Assembly (NCBI RefSeq): GCF_037975245.1
Contig: NC_092581.1
Coordinates: 13,669,303 to 13,733,302, forward strand
Reading direction: 5' to 3'
Length of the DNA stretch: 64,000 bases
Source: Apostichopus japonicus
Lineage: Eukaryota > Echinodermata > Holothuroidea > Aspidochirotida > Stichopodidae
Shown here one piece after another: positions 1-9,891 of the stretch. The position numbers and the translations under genes were made by a program. Under the pieces are notes generated by a model. It worked only from the letters and a program-made list of their open reading frames with translations, had not been told where the DNA came from and ran no database searches. Numbering within the stretch: the first letter of the stretch is position 1; the number at the start of each line of letters is the position of its first letter.

Positions 1-117
1 CTGTCTCCTCACAACCTTAGCACCTCATTCTACCGTGCCTATAAAGTCCTGGTAAATAAATAACACTGTGCGCCCTCTATGACCGGACCCCCCTTCCGGT
101 CCCTCCTCCTTTTTCAT
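1..117 (+). repeat. DIRS left inverted terminal repeat (outer end missing)
   Basis: This is the reverse complement of 6351-6467, perfect over bases 1-112 and then one mismatch at 113. Comparison with the internal complementary region shows that the repeat should begin about 21-24 bases earlier, outside the window. Confidence 0.93.
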
Positions 118-711
118 TCTACCATTCCAAGTGCCTACACGCATATTTTTCTTGTGGATAGTTTCCTTGGAAAATTGTCTTGGTTTTCTTCGACGATCGC
201 CGGAAGTTTTTTAGCTTCGGATCTTTAGAAGTTTGACAGTCCTTTCCTGACCGATAAGTATCCTTTTTATCAAAAAGGGAGGGTTTTGGGGACTGTTTTC
301 GTAGTGCGTTTCCTCCTCGGGTTGGTTTGCGGCGGGGTTAGCAGTTCCGCGAAACTGCCTAGGTTCCCGCCCTATTCCTCCCCACGCTATAGCGTGTTGT
401 TGTTTTTGTGTTTTCTTAGCTTGTTTACTAGCTTTCTTCCCCCCAATTAGTTTCTCTCGTCCCCCTTTTGGGGATTCATATTGCTCACATATATTCACTC
501 TTTTTCGTATGTATTTCTCGCTCTCTCATTTTTGTTTCAGCTTGCATTTTCATGTTAGGCCACCCCGTAGCGTTACCTTGTTTACCGTTGCTAGGTTACG
601 CTACGCTCCACCTAAGCCTAATTCCCTCCCTAGTTCTCCCCTCTTACGTTAAGCTTCTATGGTTGTTCATTTATCACTAAGAAGTAATCTTCCTTAATCC
701 GGTTATTCAGC
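118..711 (+). other. DIRS 5' leader
   Basis: Non-coding stretch between the left terminal repeat and the gag-like ATG. It is T-rich in its second half. An open frame at 468-680 would give a hydrophobic 70-residue peptide, but nothing supports it as a gene. A promoter is expected in or near the terminal repeat in this class, but none can be pinned down here. Confidence 0.6.
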
Positions 712-2832
712 ATGTCACGCAATCCATTGAAGTGCATCAACTGCTCTATGTTTCGCCCAGGCAGAGCCTGGGACGAACACGACCTTTGTCCAAAATGCAG
801 ATCCTGCACTCGACGAGACCCCTGCCTGGTGTGTATTAAGTTTACACCAGCTCAGTGGCAGGACATCGACCTGTGGCTTGAGGGCTTACGTAGCAAGCTC
901 CAGGGAAGGCTGGACTCGATCCCGAGCGCAATCGGGGCGCCGGAGGTTCCAGGAATAACGGGAGATAGAGAGGAGGAGGGAGTAGTAGAGAGAGAGGTGG
1001 AGGAGAGTGGCCAGGAGAGGGCCGAAGGAGAGAAAGAGGTAGAGAGAGAGGAAAGAGAAAGAGAAAGAATTCCCCTAACGGCCCCGGCTACGTCCGGATC
1101 AGTTACGGCCAGAGGGAAGGGCAGGAGCAAAGGCAAGGCTCCTGCCAGGAAAAGACCTCCAAAGCAGAGGCACAGCTCGGCCGGGCTGGAGACTCCGTCT
1201 CAGTCCGGGCCGCAGCTAAACAGACCCACAGAGCGCGGCCCCCCGGCCGTGGGAGGCTCGGGTCCTAAAGAGAGAGCAACCGAGGGGACGCGGAGACGGA
1301 GCCGGTCCCGTTCCAGGGAGCCGGACAGGGAGCCGGAGAGGCGGGTTCCGACGGAGATCCCGGCCCGAGAAAGTAGGGAGAGAGAGTCCTCCCGCCGACC
1401 CAGAAGGGAGAGATCGGGGTCGCATACAAGATCCCCAAGACGTAGAGAGAGGAAGAGATACTCTCCAATCTCCGACGAGTCCTCGGACTCTTCCGACGAT
1501 GGATACAGAAGATCCAAGAGGAGGCGCCGGTCCCCGAGACGGCGTCAGGAAGAGGAACCAGCTTGGCTTTCCAAACTCACCGGCCTGCTACGGCCCCTGC
1601 TGGAGCAAAGGACGTCCACGGTAGCCGACGTGGCACCGGGCCCTACCAGCCCCGTATCGACCATGGCCCCGCAACCGGCCCCGGACCCGGACGCTCTGGA
1701 TTGCAGAGCGTCGGTGAATCTTTCCGGCTTGGAGGACGAAGGGGAGCCCATAGATCCAGATCCTCTCGACTACGATCCTATGGAGGACAGCTTTGGTCAC
1801 AATTACGAACCGGAGGAAGCACCCGTGACAGGAGGAGCCCTCCCACAGGAGCTAATAACACGGGCGGCAGACATATTCAGACGACACCTGGGGTTCGAGG
1901 AACCCGAGACGCAACCGCAGAAGGCGGGCCGGGTATCAAAATTGACGGCGACCGGCGAAGCGTCATATAAGCCCAAAACTACCATACCAGTAGACGCAAC
2001 CTGTTATGACAGATTTGAGGCCATTGCCAACAAGACCAAGTGGACGGCCTTCCCGGCCAGGGCAGATAGAGCGGTCAGGGTACCTGACGAGGCATGGAAG
2101 GATCTATTCAGATGCCCAACCATTCCCCAGGAGGCCAAGGAGAGATTAAAAGCCGAACAAGGGGCCTCATCCACACACGTGTTCAAGACCCCGGACCAGA
2201 GGAAGCTAGAAGAGCTTTTGGTAGAGGTGGACATGGCAGCCCGTTCGGGCATGAAGTTCGCATCGGTACTAATGCTATCAGCCGAAGTCCTTATGCGACA
2301 CCACCAACAGCTCCCTGAGGACAGCAGCCAAGTATCCAGGGACGAAGCGGGCCAGCTCCTCCTGCTGCTGGGCCCCCTCGTCAGACTCGCGTACGATCAA
2401 TTTGCAAGGGTCGCTACCAGGTCCGTTAAGGCCCGTAGACAAAACATCGTCTCCGCCATCCACTGGCCTTCGACGGAGGCGAAGGACAGAATGCTGGAAC
2501 TACCAATCCTCGGGGAAGACCTTTTTGCGGGCTGCTTCCAAAAGAAACTCCAGGAAGAGGTAGCCCGAAGGGAGACTCTGGCCAAATCAGAATTCCGACC
2601 CCCACCTACCCAGAGAACCAGACCCTTCCGCCCGAGGGAGAGCAGAGCACCTAGGGGAACGAGAGCAGCACCCGCCAAATCTATGAGCAGAGGAGCTCTC
2701 AGAGGCCGAAGCCGGGGGGCAGCCTTCCGTCCAACCCGCCCCTGGGCCCCCAGAGGAGGCAGAGGCTCCACGTCGACCAGACGGGACAGTGACCGCTCCT
2801 CCAATCGACCAGCGTTCGCCGCCCAGCCCTAG
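712..2832 (+). CDS. DIRS ORF1, gag-like protein
   Basis: 706 codons from the first ATG after the leader. Residues 8-41 hold a cluster of cysteines in CxxC pairs (CINC, CPKC, CLVC) that looks like a zinc-binding module. Residues about 80-290 are highly charged and rich in Arg, Ser and Glu, with SR-like runs that suggest a nucleic-acid-binding or nuclear role. Residues about 390-640 form the conserved gag-like core of DIRS elements, and the C-terminus is again Arg/Gly/Pro-rich. The expected role is RNA packaging, inferred from position and family. The 3' end overlaps the open RT frame by 146 nt (2687-2832). No frame damage is visible. Confidence 0.85.
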   Translation: MSRNPLKCINCSMFRPGRAWDEHDLCPKCRSCTRRDPCLVCIKFTPAQWQDIDLWLEGLRSKLQGRLDSIPSAIGAPEVPGITGDREEEGVVEREVEESGQERAEGEKEVEREERERERIPLTAPATSGSVTARGKGRSKGKAPARKRPPKQRHSSAGLETPSQSGPQLNRPTERGPPAVGGSGPKERATEGTRRRSRSRSREPDREPERRVPTEIPARESRERESSRRPRRERSGSHTRSPRRRERKRYSPISDESSDSSDDGYRRSKRRRRSPRRRQEEEPAWLSKLTGLLRPLLEQRTSTVADVAPGPTSPVSTMAPQPAPDPDALDCRASVNLSGLEDEGEPIDPDPLDYDPMEDSFGHNYEPEEAPVTGGALPQELITRAADIFRRHLGFEEPETQPQKAGRVSKLTATGEASYKPKTTIPVDATCYDRFEAIANKTKWTAFPARADRAVRVPDEAWKDLFRCPTIPQEAKERLKAEQGASSTHVFKTPDQRKLEELLVEVDMAARSGMKFASVLMLSAEVLMRHHQQLPEDSSQVSRDEAGQLLLLLGPLVRLAYDQFARVATRSVKARRQNIVSAIHWPSTEAKDRMLELPILGEDLFAGCFQKKLQEEVARRETLAKSEFRPPPTQRTRPFRPRESRAPRGTRAAPAKSMSRGALRGRSRGAAFRPTRPWAPRGGRGSTSTRRDSDRSSNRPAFAAQP

Positions 2833-4885
2833 GGGTGCCCACCTCACCGCGGCCATTCCGCCGGTGGGGGGGAGACTAACAAACTTCTCCCAGCAATGGG
2901 AATTTATTGGCGGGGACAAGTGGGTGTTGGACACAGTCAAACACGGGTACAAAATAGAATTCTCCTCCAGCCCACCTTTCGGGGGCGGAGGAAGGCAGAC
3001 ACTCACACCCACGGACCCCGTCAAACGCTTAGCCCTAGAAGGGGAAATTCTGGCCCTGCTGGCCAAGCAGGCAATTACAAGAGTTCCGGAAGAGACGGGA
3101 CCACTCTTCCGGTCCTCCTTTTTTCTGACCAAAAAACGGGACGGCACCTGGCGTCCCATTCTAAACCTAAAACCCCTGAACACAAAACACATCAGACCAA
3201 AACACTTCCGTATGGAGACCTTAAACTTAATATTACCCCTACTCAGAAAGGGCATGTGGGCGGCGACCGTAGACTTACGGGACGCCTACCTGCACATCTT
3301 GATACACAAAGAACACCGACGATTCCGGTACGCAGAACAAGACTACCAGTTCCGGGCGCTCCCATTCGGCCTAGCCACGGCTCCCAGAACCTTCACGAGA
3401 GTCGCGGGAGCAGTAGTCGCCTACCTCAGAAAAAGAGGGGTCACCCTCTACGTATATCTAGACGACTGGTTGGTAGTAGGGAACAGTCTATCGGAAGCAA
3501 CCAACAACGTCCACAAAACGCTCCAGACCCTTCAAGAACTGGGCTGGATCGTGAACCAGAAGACATCACGGCTATCACCCTCCCAGACGATCCAGTTCCT
3601 CGGGGCCATACTGGACTTCACCACCGGGGTAGCCCGACCCTCAGAAGAAAGAGTCGCGGCAGTCAAGGCGACCACACAACAGATCTTGGCACACCGGGGG
3701 TCACCAACGGGGACACGGCTCCGGGCCCTGGGACTCATGGCCAGCCTCGTCGATATAGTGAGACTGTGCAGGCTACACATGCGACCTCTGCAACTGCACC
3801 TGCTGAGGTCCGCAGACCCTACAGACCCAGACAAAACAACGCTCATCTACAGGTCAGAGGAGGTCACACAACACTTTCGATGGTGGCTCGACCCAAACAA
3901 CTGGAGTTCAGGGGTACCCTTCGCGATACAGCTACCAATGACATCGATAACGACGGACGTGTCACTGTCCGGATGGGGAGCTCACTGGAGCAATCGCACA
4001 GCATGGGGGACGTGGTCCCAAACAGAAACATCTCTCCACATCAACATCCTGGAGATGATGGCGGTCAAAAGAGCCCTGGAAGCTTTCAACGACCACGTAC
4101 AGGGAACGATAACCACAATCTTCACCGACAACACGACAGTGGTGGCCTACATCAATCGGCAGGGGGGCACCCGCTCAGAGAGACTGTGCCGACTCGCGTG
4201 GGAGGTGATAACAGCGGCCGAGGACTCCGGCACGATCCTAAGGGCTTCCCACATCGCAGGCAAGCTCAACGTGATGGCGGACGCCCTATCCAGGGGGCAT
4301 ATAGACCCCAACGAATGGTCTCTGGAACAGGAGACTTGCGACAGAATCTTTTCGATCTTCGGCAGGCCCACGATAGACCTGTTCGCAACACACAAGAACA
4401 ACAAACTCCAGACCTTCTGTTCCAGACGATTCCACCCCCTGGCCTACCACACGGACGCAATGTCCCTCTCCTGGGACCACATGGATGCGTACATCTTCCC
4501 GCCGCTATGTATGATCGGACAAGTCCTCAGGAAAATTCGGAACTCCAAGGGCAGGTTCACACTAATAGCCCCGTTCTGGCCTCGCAGACCCTGGTTCGCC
4601 GAGATCCCCCAACTCCTCATGGACGTCCCAGTGACTCTACCGGACAAGCCCCACCTACTGTCCCAGAGACAGGGAACTCTCTCCCACCCAGACATCAAGG
4701 GGTTACAATTAGTTGCCTGGAGGCTGTCCGGTCTTCCCTACGACAGAGAGGCTTTTCAGAAGCAGCTGCCGCGATGGCAGCCGACGCTAGAAGGGGAACG
4801 ACCGCAGCGACTTACGATTCCCGTCTGCGGAAGTTCGACCAATGGTGCCGACCGAGACAGATACTGCTGCCTGCTGCCTCTGTGA
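2687..4885 (+). CDS. DIRS ORF2, reverse transcriptase, RNase H and methyltransferase-like
   Basis: The frame is open from 2687, just after a stop at 2684, to the stop at 4885, and it is offset +1 from gag. Counting from a GTG at 2789, the RT palm lies at about residues 95-260, with the catalytic YLDDW motif at 223-227. RNase H is at about 385-500, with acidic residues in TTDVS, the ILEMM helix, FTDNT and ADALS. The DIRS-specific Dam-like methyltransferase domain spans about 525-620 (IDLFATHKN and YIFPPL motifs). There is no ATG before the RT domain, so translation probably needs a frameshift from gag, reinitiation at a non-ATG codon, or splicing. Catalytic residues are present and the copy appears functional. 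Confidence 0.9.
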   Translation, partial: AEELSEAEAGGQPSVQPAPGPPEEAEAPRRPDGTVTAPPIDQRSPPSPRGAHLTAAIPPVGGRLTNFSQQWEFIGGDKWVLDTVKHGYKIEFSSSPPFGGGGRQTLTPTDPVKRLALEGEILALLAKQAITRVPEETGPLFRSSFFLTKKRDGTWRPILNLKPLNTKHIRPKHFRMETLNLILPLLRKGMWAATVDLRDAYLHILIHKEHRRFRYAEQDYQFRALPFGLATAPRTFTRVAGAVVAYLRKRGVTLYVYLDDWLVVGNSLSEATNNVHKTLQTLQELGWIVNQKTSRLSPSQTIQFLGAILDFTTGVARPSEERVAAVKATTQQILAHRGSPTGTRLRALGLMASLVDIVRLCRLHMRPLQLHLLRSADPTDPDKTTLIYRSEEVTQHFRWWLDPNNWSSGVPFAIQLPMTSITTDVSLSGWGAHWSNRTAWGTWSQTETSLHINILEMMAVKRALEAFNDHVQGTITTIFTDNTTVVAYINRQGGTRSERLCRLAWEVITAAEDSGTILRASHIAGKLNVMADALSRGHIDPNEWSLEQETCDRIFSIFGRPTIDLFATHKNNKLQTFCSRRFHPLAYHTDAMSLSWDHMDAYIFPPLCMIGQVLRKIRNSKGRFTLIAPFWPRRPWFAEIPQLLMDVPVTLPDKPHLLSQRQGTLSHPDIKGLQLVAWRLSGLPYDREAFQKQLPRWQPTLEGERPQRLTIPVCGSSTNGADRDRYCCLLPL

Positions 4886-5787
4886 CACAGATAGCCGAGT
4901 TCCTCCTCTCACTCTTCGGAGAAGGGAAACAAGTCTCCACTATCAGGAATTACAGGTCGGCCATCGCTGCCATCCACCAGGGCTTCCCAGATGGCTCCAC
5001 ACTGAGCAATAACCCGTACATTGCACAACTCATCAAAGGCATGGCGAATCGTCGCCCACAGATCAGACGGCTGGCCCCCTCCTGGGGACTCTCAGCAGTG
5101 TTACATGCCCTGGCAGGACCACCATACGAACCAATGGCTAACGCCTCCCTGGCTGCCCTCACAAAAAAGACACTCTTCCTCGTCGCAGTTGCGTCAGCAA
5201 GAAGGAGGAGTTGCCTCCACGCCCTATCCACCAAGCAGAATCACATCAGATTTGAGGGCCACGGGGTGAGGATGGTTCCAGACCCGTCATTTATTGCAAA
5301 GAACCAGACCTTGACCTTCTTGCCAGGAGACATTTTCATCCCGGAAATTAAGACCAGGTCATCAGTAGCCGAGGACAAACGATGGTGTCCAGTCAGGGCA
5401 CTGAAGTGGTACCTGAACAAGACAGAGAAGTTAAGACAATCAACTTCTCTCTTCATCATACCACGACCACCCTACGCAGCGGCCTCCAAAGACACTCTAT
5501 CCAGGTGGCTAGTAGAGATCATACGCCCGTTCACATCGGGGACCTCCCGACCAAGGGCTCACGACGTCAGAGGGGTCGCGGCCTCTACAGCCCTATTCGC
5601 CGGCATCCCGGTAGAGGACATACTCAAAGCAGCAGCGTGGAAAACTCCAACTACGTTCGTCGCCTGCTACTTGACCGACACTTTACACGCCGAAGCGGCA
5701 TTTGGTAGCGCGGTGATGCGAGGTCCGGTGGGTAACAGGTCCCACCCCTCGGGCCTCCCACCATCGGGCAGTGCCACTCGGTGCTAA
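2896..5787 (+). CDS. DIRS ORF3, tyrosine recombinase (C-terminal third)
   Basis: A 963-codon open frame from ATG 2896. Only the last 340 to 360 codons, from about 4720, look like a tyrosine recombinase. The upstream two thirds overlaps the RT frame and reads as low-complexity Arg/Pro/His/Gly-rich protein. The recombinase part has the N-terminal SAM-like DNA-binding region and the catalytic set: an Arg in the VASARRRS region (about residue 765), H889-x-x-R892 in HDVRG, a Trp near 915 and the nucleophile Tyr925 in ACYL. This enzyme would join the circular DNA copy to the target. The true start is unknown and may be far downstream of 2896. The end overlaps the internal complementary region by 8 bases. 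Confidence 0.85.
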   Translation: MGIYWRGQVGVGHSQTRVQNRILLQPTFRGRRKADTHTHGPRQTLSPRRGNSGPAGQAGNYKSSGRDGTTLPVLLFSDQKTGRHLASHSKPKTPEHKTHQTKTLPYGDLKLNITPTQKGHVGGDRRLTGRLPAHLDTQRTPTIPVRRTRLPVPGAPIRPSHGSQNLHESRGSSSRLPQKKRGHPLRISRRLVGSREQSIGSNQQRPQNAPDPSRTGLDREPEDITAITLPDDPVPRGHTGLHHRGSPTLRRKSRGSQGDHTTDLGTPGVTNGDTAPGPGTHGQPRRYSETVQATHATSATAPAEVRRPYRPRQNNAHLQVRGGHTTLSMVARPKQLEFRGTLRDTATNDIDNDGRVTVRMGSSLEQSHSMGDVVPNRNISPHQHPGDDGGQKSPGSFQRPRTGNDNHNLHRQHDSGGLHQSAGGHPLRETVPTRVGGDNSGRGLRHDPKGFPHRRQAQRDGGRPIQGAYRPQRMVSGTGDLRQNLFDLRQAHDRPVRNTQEQQTPDLLFQTIPPPGLPHGRNVPLLGPHGCVHLPAAMYDRTSPQENSELQGQVHTNSPVLASQTLVRRDPPTPHGRPSDSTGQAPPTVPETGNSLPPRHQGVTISCLEAVRSSLRQRGFSEAAAAMAADARRGTTAATYDSRLRKFDQWCRPRQILLPAASVTQIAEFLLSLFGEGKQVSTIRNYRSAIAAIHQGFPDGSTLSNNPYIAQLIKGMANRRPQIRRLAPSWGLSAVLHALAGPPYEPMANASLAALTKKTLFLVAVASARRRSCLHALSTKQNHIRFEGHGVRMVPDPSFIAKNQTLTFLPGDIFIPEIKTRSSVAEDKRWCPVRALKWYLNKTEKLRQSTSLFIIPRPPYAAASKDTLSRWLVEIIRPFTSGTSRPRAHDVRGVAASTALFAGIPVEDILKAAAWKTPTTFVACYLTDTLHAEAAFGSAVMRGPVGNRSHPSGLPPSGSATRC

Positions 5788-5878
5788 GGTTGTGAGGAGA
5801 CAGGTAAGCGAGGAGCGAAGTAAATATTCCAAAACTTACTGGTTTGGATATTTACGAGTGACGAGCTTACCTGTCTCC
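5780..5878 (+). repeat. DIRS internal complementary region
   Basis: Bases 5780 to about 5827 are the reverse complement of the left terminus, including about 21 bases that precede the window. Bases about 5826-5878 are the reverse complement of the right terminus (6459-6513). In DIRS elements this region templates closure of the circular replication intermediate, so it records how the two ends join and fixes the element boundaries. Confidence 0.9.
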
Positions 5879-6350
5879 ATTCCCGCCTCCCTCCCCCGAG
5901 AGGGTGGTGGGACACAGCCGGACGGAGGAGCGGTCGCTCGACTTGACTCATGACTCCGAGCTTCACACCAGATAGACAGAACCACCATCCACCAGAGAGC
6001 CATCGACTATGTCTATCGGTGAGTGTACCTATGTGTTTCCGTATGCGTTTGCGTACATAGTCTTCCACTTACGTTCTCACCTAAGTTGATCTAAGGGTAA
6101 CAAGTGGCGGACCGTAAATCTTTAGGCTCCTTGTTAGTGTAAGGGGTAGTTCCGCCTGCAGGGTTCAGGAGAGTGTCCCCCCTTCCCGCTGCGCCGGGGA
6201 GGGTTACACTCCCCCCTGCTAAGAAGGCGTCAGTGAATTTTTTGTTAGGGGTTCACTTTGGGAAGTTAACTCGACGGGGGTCGTTGGGGGTGGCCAGACC
6301 TTGCCACCCCCACTCCCGTGTCCGTGAGGCCACTCTTTAGGAATGGTCTC
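5879..6350 (+). other. DIRS 3' non-coding region
   Basis: Lies between the internal complementary region and the right terminal repeat. It contains C- and G-rich runs (5880-5905, 6170-6215, 6270-6320) and no convincing ORF. It probably forms the 3' UTR of the element's transcript. Confidence 0.6.
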
Positions 6351-6513
6351 ATGAGAAAGGAGGAGGGACCGGAAGGGGGGTCCGGTCATAGAGGGCGCAC
6401 AGTGTTATTTATTTACCAGGACTTTATAGGCACGGTAGAATGAGGTGCTAAGGTTGTGAGGAGACAGGTAAGCTCGTCACTCGTAAATATCCAAACCAGT
6501 AAGTTTTGGAATA
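6351..6513 (+). repeat. DIRS right inverted terminal repeat with 3' extension
   Basis: 6351-6467 is the inverted partner of 1-117. 6468-6513 is an extension found again, inverted, in the internal complementary region. Identity stops at about 6513, which marks the right end of the element. Confidence 0.9.
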
Positions 6514-7000
6514 ACTTTTGTAGGATGTGTAGATTTTAGATATGAGGGCATATAGAATGTAGTCTGGTTTTCTCTGTTAAGCACACATCTGTAAATTTCA
6601 TTGAAAGCTTTTAAATTTTAGCCCTGTAATAATTTAATCTATGTTTAATTTTACCTTTACTTTCAAACAATTTCAGAATATAATTCACTTTCTATATTAA
6701 ATTTTATTGTTGGTGACTTCTTGGCACATGGAATGATTCCATCTGTGGATAAATGGATTGTATGTCACTAAACTAAAACATTTTTAGCTCATTATGACAC
6801 ATTTTGACATTTCAGGCAAAATTGAGTTAGCATGATGACGTCACAGTTAACTCTACATAAGGTCGGAATATTTTTACACAAAACTTTAAAAGTCTGTCAC
6901 TTTATGATTGCTACATGCTGTCTGTTTGTATGATCTGTTGTTACTGTGAGTGATGCTGAAAATCATCACAAAACTCTTTAATAAAAATTATCTCATTAAT

Positions 7001-7061
7001 TTTCTTCGCTCCTCGCATACCTGTCTCCCCACAACCTTAGCACTCTCGTTCTACCGTGCCT
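7001..7061 (+). repeat. Solo left-end fragment of DIRS family
   Basis: About 61 bases match the element's left terminus, including the outer part (CTTCGCTCCTCGC) that is missing from the window start and known only from the internal complementary region. Similarity stops after GTGCC, and no partner right end follows. Confidence 0.75.
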
Positions 7062-9891
7062 GGAACAAACGATAACCCATTGGAATATCCCTTCAAATAT
7101 ATACTAGATAGTAGATCTGTTTGCTGTGTTTCTTCATATCGTTCTCAATGTTTAGTGGGCATGGAGCACTGTCCTAGCCTACAGCCATAGATATAGTTAT
7201 AGCTATTGTCAAAGTTCCTCTCTCTTTTCTTATCCAGTTGACACAGAAAACCGAGAAGAGGGCTATATTTGCCCCCCTAATTGGTTTATAATGTCAATTT
7301 TCAGGCAAGGTCTGCAAACATTTGTCGTTTTCTTCTGGAGCCATGTCTGTTAAATTTTCTCTCTTGTTTGTCACATGAAAAGAATCCCCACCGATTTGAT
7401 TCTCCCGGTTGCCTGTCTCTGCTTGCACAAGGTCTCCGATCTGCTCGTGGAAGCCTGTCGGGTGTTTAGTTTTGGGATATCAGGTCTCAGTCTGGATCGA
7501 GAGGTAAAAAAGATATCAAAGGAAACTGAGTGGGAAGCTGACAGATTGCAGAAAGATAAACTAACGAACAGACTTTAGGTATCTCTCTTTGATTTGCACA
7601 AAATTCTTGACGCTGTGCTACATGTATAAATGGCCGGAGCTTGAATGCAGAACCATGATTAATATTTGCTTCTTACTAGGAGTATGCATATATATCTGTA
7701 TGTACTAGCCAGCAATTTGTCTGTATGGAAGAAAGGTTTGGAAATTTTTGGAAAGCTCATTGAAGCTGGGGTAGAAGCAGAGTTGTAAAGTGCAACTTAC
7801 TTTGAAAGTTGGTACGGACAGTCGTTTATAGTCTTTCTGACTCGAGTAGAGACATGACTCCGGTCATTTAAAAATAAAGTGTTTCCCAATTTTTCCCCGT
7901 TTTTTATTTGTAATTGAGGTGATATTTGTTGTGACTCAGACATCACTAGATTCTTGCCACACTGGATTAAAAAGTGGGCTTATGGTGTCTTTAGTGCTTT
8001 TTAAAGAACGTTAATTTATCCAGGAAATAATATACTTAATTAAACCCTGTGTTTGAAGAATATATATATGGATATCAATAGAAAAGTTTAATATCAACAT
8101 TTGTAAAATGCTTTCTGAATCAAGGTGCGCTGCCCTCAGATCCCAGATCAAAATATGACATATATACATATTTTATGCAATATAACTTTTGATCCAGCGA
8201 AGATTCTGATCAGGTTCAAATGTACAGCTCTTATGTAGATGCAAAAGGCAGATTTAAGATGCCTTTTCAAGGTGCAATGTATCTCATCTTTCGTTTAGCG
8301 TTGTACCAGTAAAGCAAGCTAGTCAATGAGTTTGCATTTCTCACATGACTTATCATACTAGTGTATGCATGTACAGTATCCTCCTTAATTAGATGTCAAT
8401 TTTCTTTGTAACCAAACTCAAACAGCAAGTGAATGCACAAATGGTGTACAGTACTAATAATTTTCTCACCCAGTGACAATTAACGGAAGGAAAAGCGATA
8501 TGTTATTACCATAAGGAGTACCAGAAACCTTGAAAATGACACTCGAATTTAGACAGTAAATTTAATTTCTCTCTCTCATATTGAGCCAGCTAGTCCAGAA
8601 GATTCTCTGATATAAGCGTGGAACAGGTTCTTCAAGGTCGCTCTGCTATTTTCATCTTCCGAATGCAAATTGGTCTCAAGCTTGAATTATGTACAACAGA
8701 ACATATTGCATCTTCAATTGCAAACTCTGTCCCCCTCTTCAAATCGGTTTAATTTGTAAACCATGGACTTAGCAAGGATTTTTTTGTCTGGCATTTCACC
8801 TTCAATTTCTACTCTATCGCCTCAATTATGTCTCTGAGCATCTGACTCTTAGAATGTCGTCCATCTACAGGAATTTTGTGAGCCCAAAAAAAACAATTTT
8901 TTTCATAAAACTATCGCATATAGATCGTCTGCTTCTAAAAGAAGCTATTCGTCTTTTATCATTTTCTCATGCAGAACCGCCCCTGTAGTACGGTCATGTT
9001 TGGCGGAGTTGTGTCAATTTTTACAGCTAGAGTAGGCGTAGATATCCATGTAGAGCTCGTGAAAACTGAGATTGCAATCCAGGTAATTCCTCTCTCATTG
9101 ATTGCATCTTTTGAGGTTGGAGAAAAAAGAGACGGACCATTACAGGAGCTCTTATCCTTAATCAAAGAATGGGATGTGTTGTTAAAGTAATCATAACCAC
9201 GAATAGCATATCAGATGAAGTGACCTAGGAAAAGTATTATTGATATTTATGAGAGCATCCTAGGGAGTACAGTCGGATGCAGTCGTGGATTTATGATATA
9301 TATGCATGCTCTCGCTTCAGTCTGTGGATGGCTCGCTCTAGGCTGTGTACTTTTATGAGGCCATTTTTTAGATGGATGCAATCATGGCTCGAGATTTTCT
9401 CATATTCAACTCTCACTTCGAGGAGAAGAGGATGCTGTAATAATTGAACAACAAGTTGTATCTCGATTAAGACCGAGAGGGGTGACCGAAAGAAGTAGTT
9501 ACGGTTTTGGGTGAAATTTGTTTGTTACCAGACTGTTATTGGTTCTGCCAGATATTCAATCATTTATTGTCAGCGGTTTTGGTGCAGATTTTGTGTACTT
9601 CTGTCTGGATTAGCAAGATGTGAAGCTACTATACTTACATAATGTGTATAGTTTTGGTTTCAATTACATTGATAAACCTACCGTATGTAATAAATGGTGG
9701 TATGCTGGGGTGTTTTGTGTGGCAGGTGGCCATGAGTGTGACGCCTGCTTGTAAATGCGATCTTTTAATTAAGAAGGGAAATTGATGGGTCATTAAATGT
9801 TTTGTGTGGATGCTGCATGTTTGAATTCAAGAAGTCGTTTGTTGTGGAGGGCAATTTTGAGGTCAATAGATTTGAATATATGGAAACTATA

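Larger units (their letters stand above)
1..6513 (+). mobile_element. DIRS-type tyrosine-recombinase retrotransposon, near complete
   Basis: The order of parts is that of the DIRS1 group: left inverted terminal repeat, gag-like ORF, RT/RNase H/methyltransferase-like ORF, tyrosine recombinase ORF, internal complementary region, right inverted terminal repeat. All three ORFs are open with no internal stop, and the terminal repeats differ at one position in 117, so the copy looks young and possibly active. Elements of this group copy through RNA to a circular DNA and insert by a tyrosine recombinase without target-site duplication, and none is seen here. The element is much more GC-rich than its flanks. 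It lies on the same strand as the dystrophin gene, either in an early intron or in its 5' flank. The extreme left end, about 21-24 bases, falls before position 1. Confidence 0.93.

Noticed and set aside
468-680. 70-residue hydrophobic ORF in the DIRS leader
   Set aside because: No known counterpart in the element class and no support beyond being open.
852-2804. Several minus-strand and alternate-frame ORFs over the gag-like gene
   Set aside because: Shadows of the GC-rich coding frame; no domain content.
1-6513. Retrovirus or LTR element
   Set aside because: The ends are inverted rather than direct, there is no protease, integrase or envelope frame, and a tyrosine recombinase is present.
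8959-9190. Overlapping 68- and 73-residue ORFs on opposite strands
   Set aside because: No recognisable domain, splice context or codon bias; chance openness is likely.
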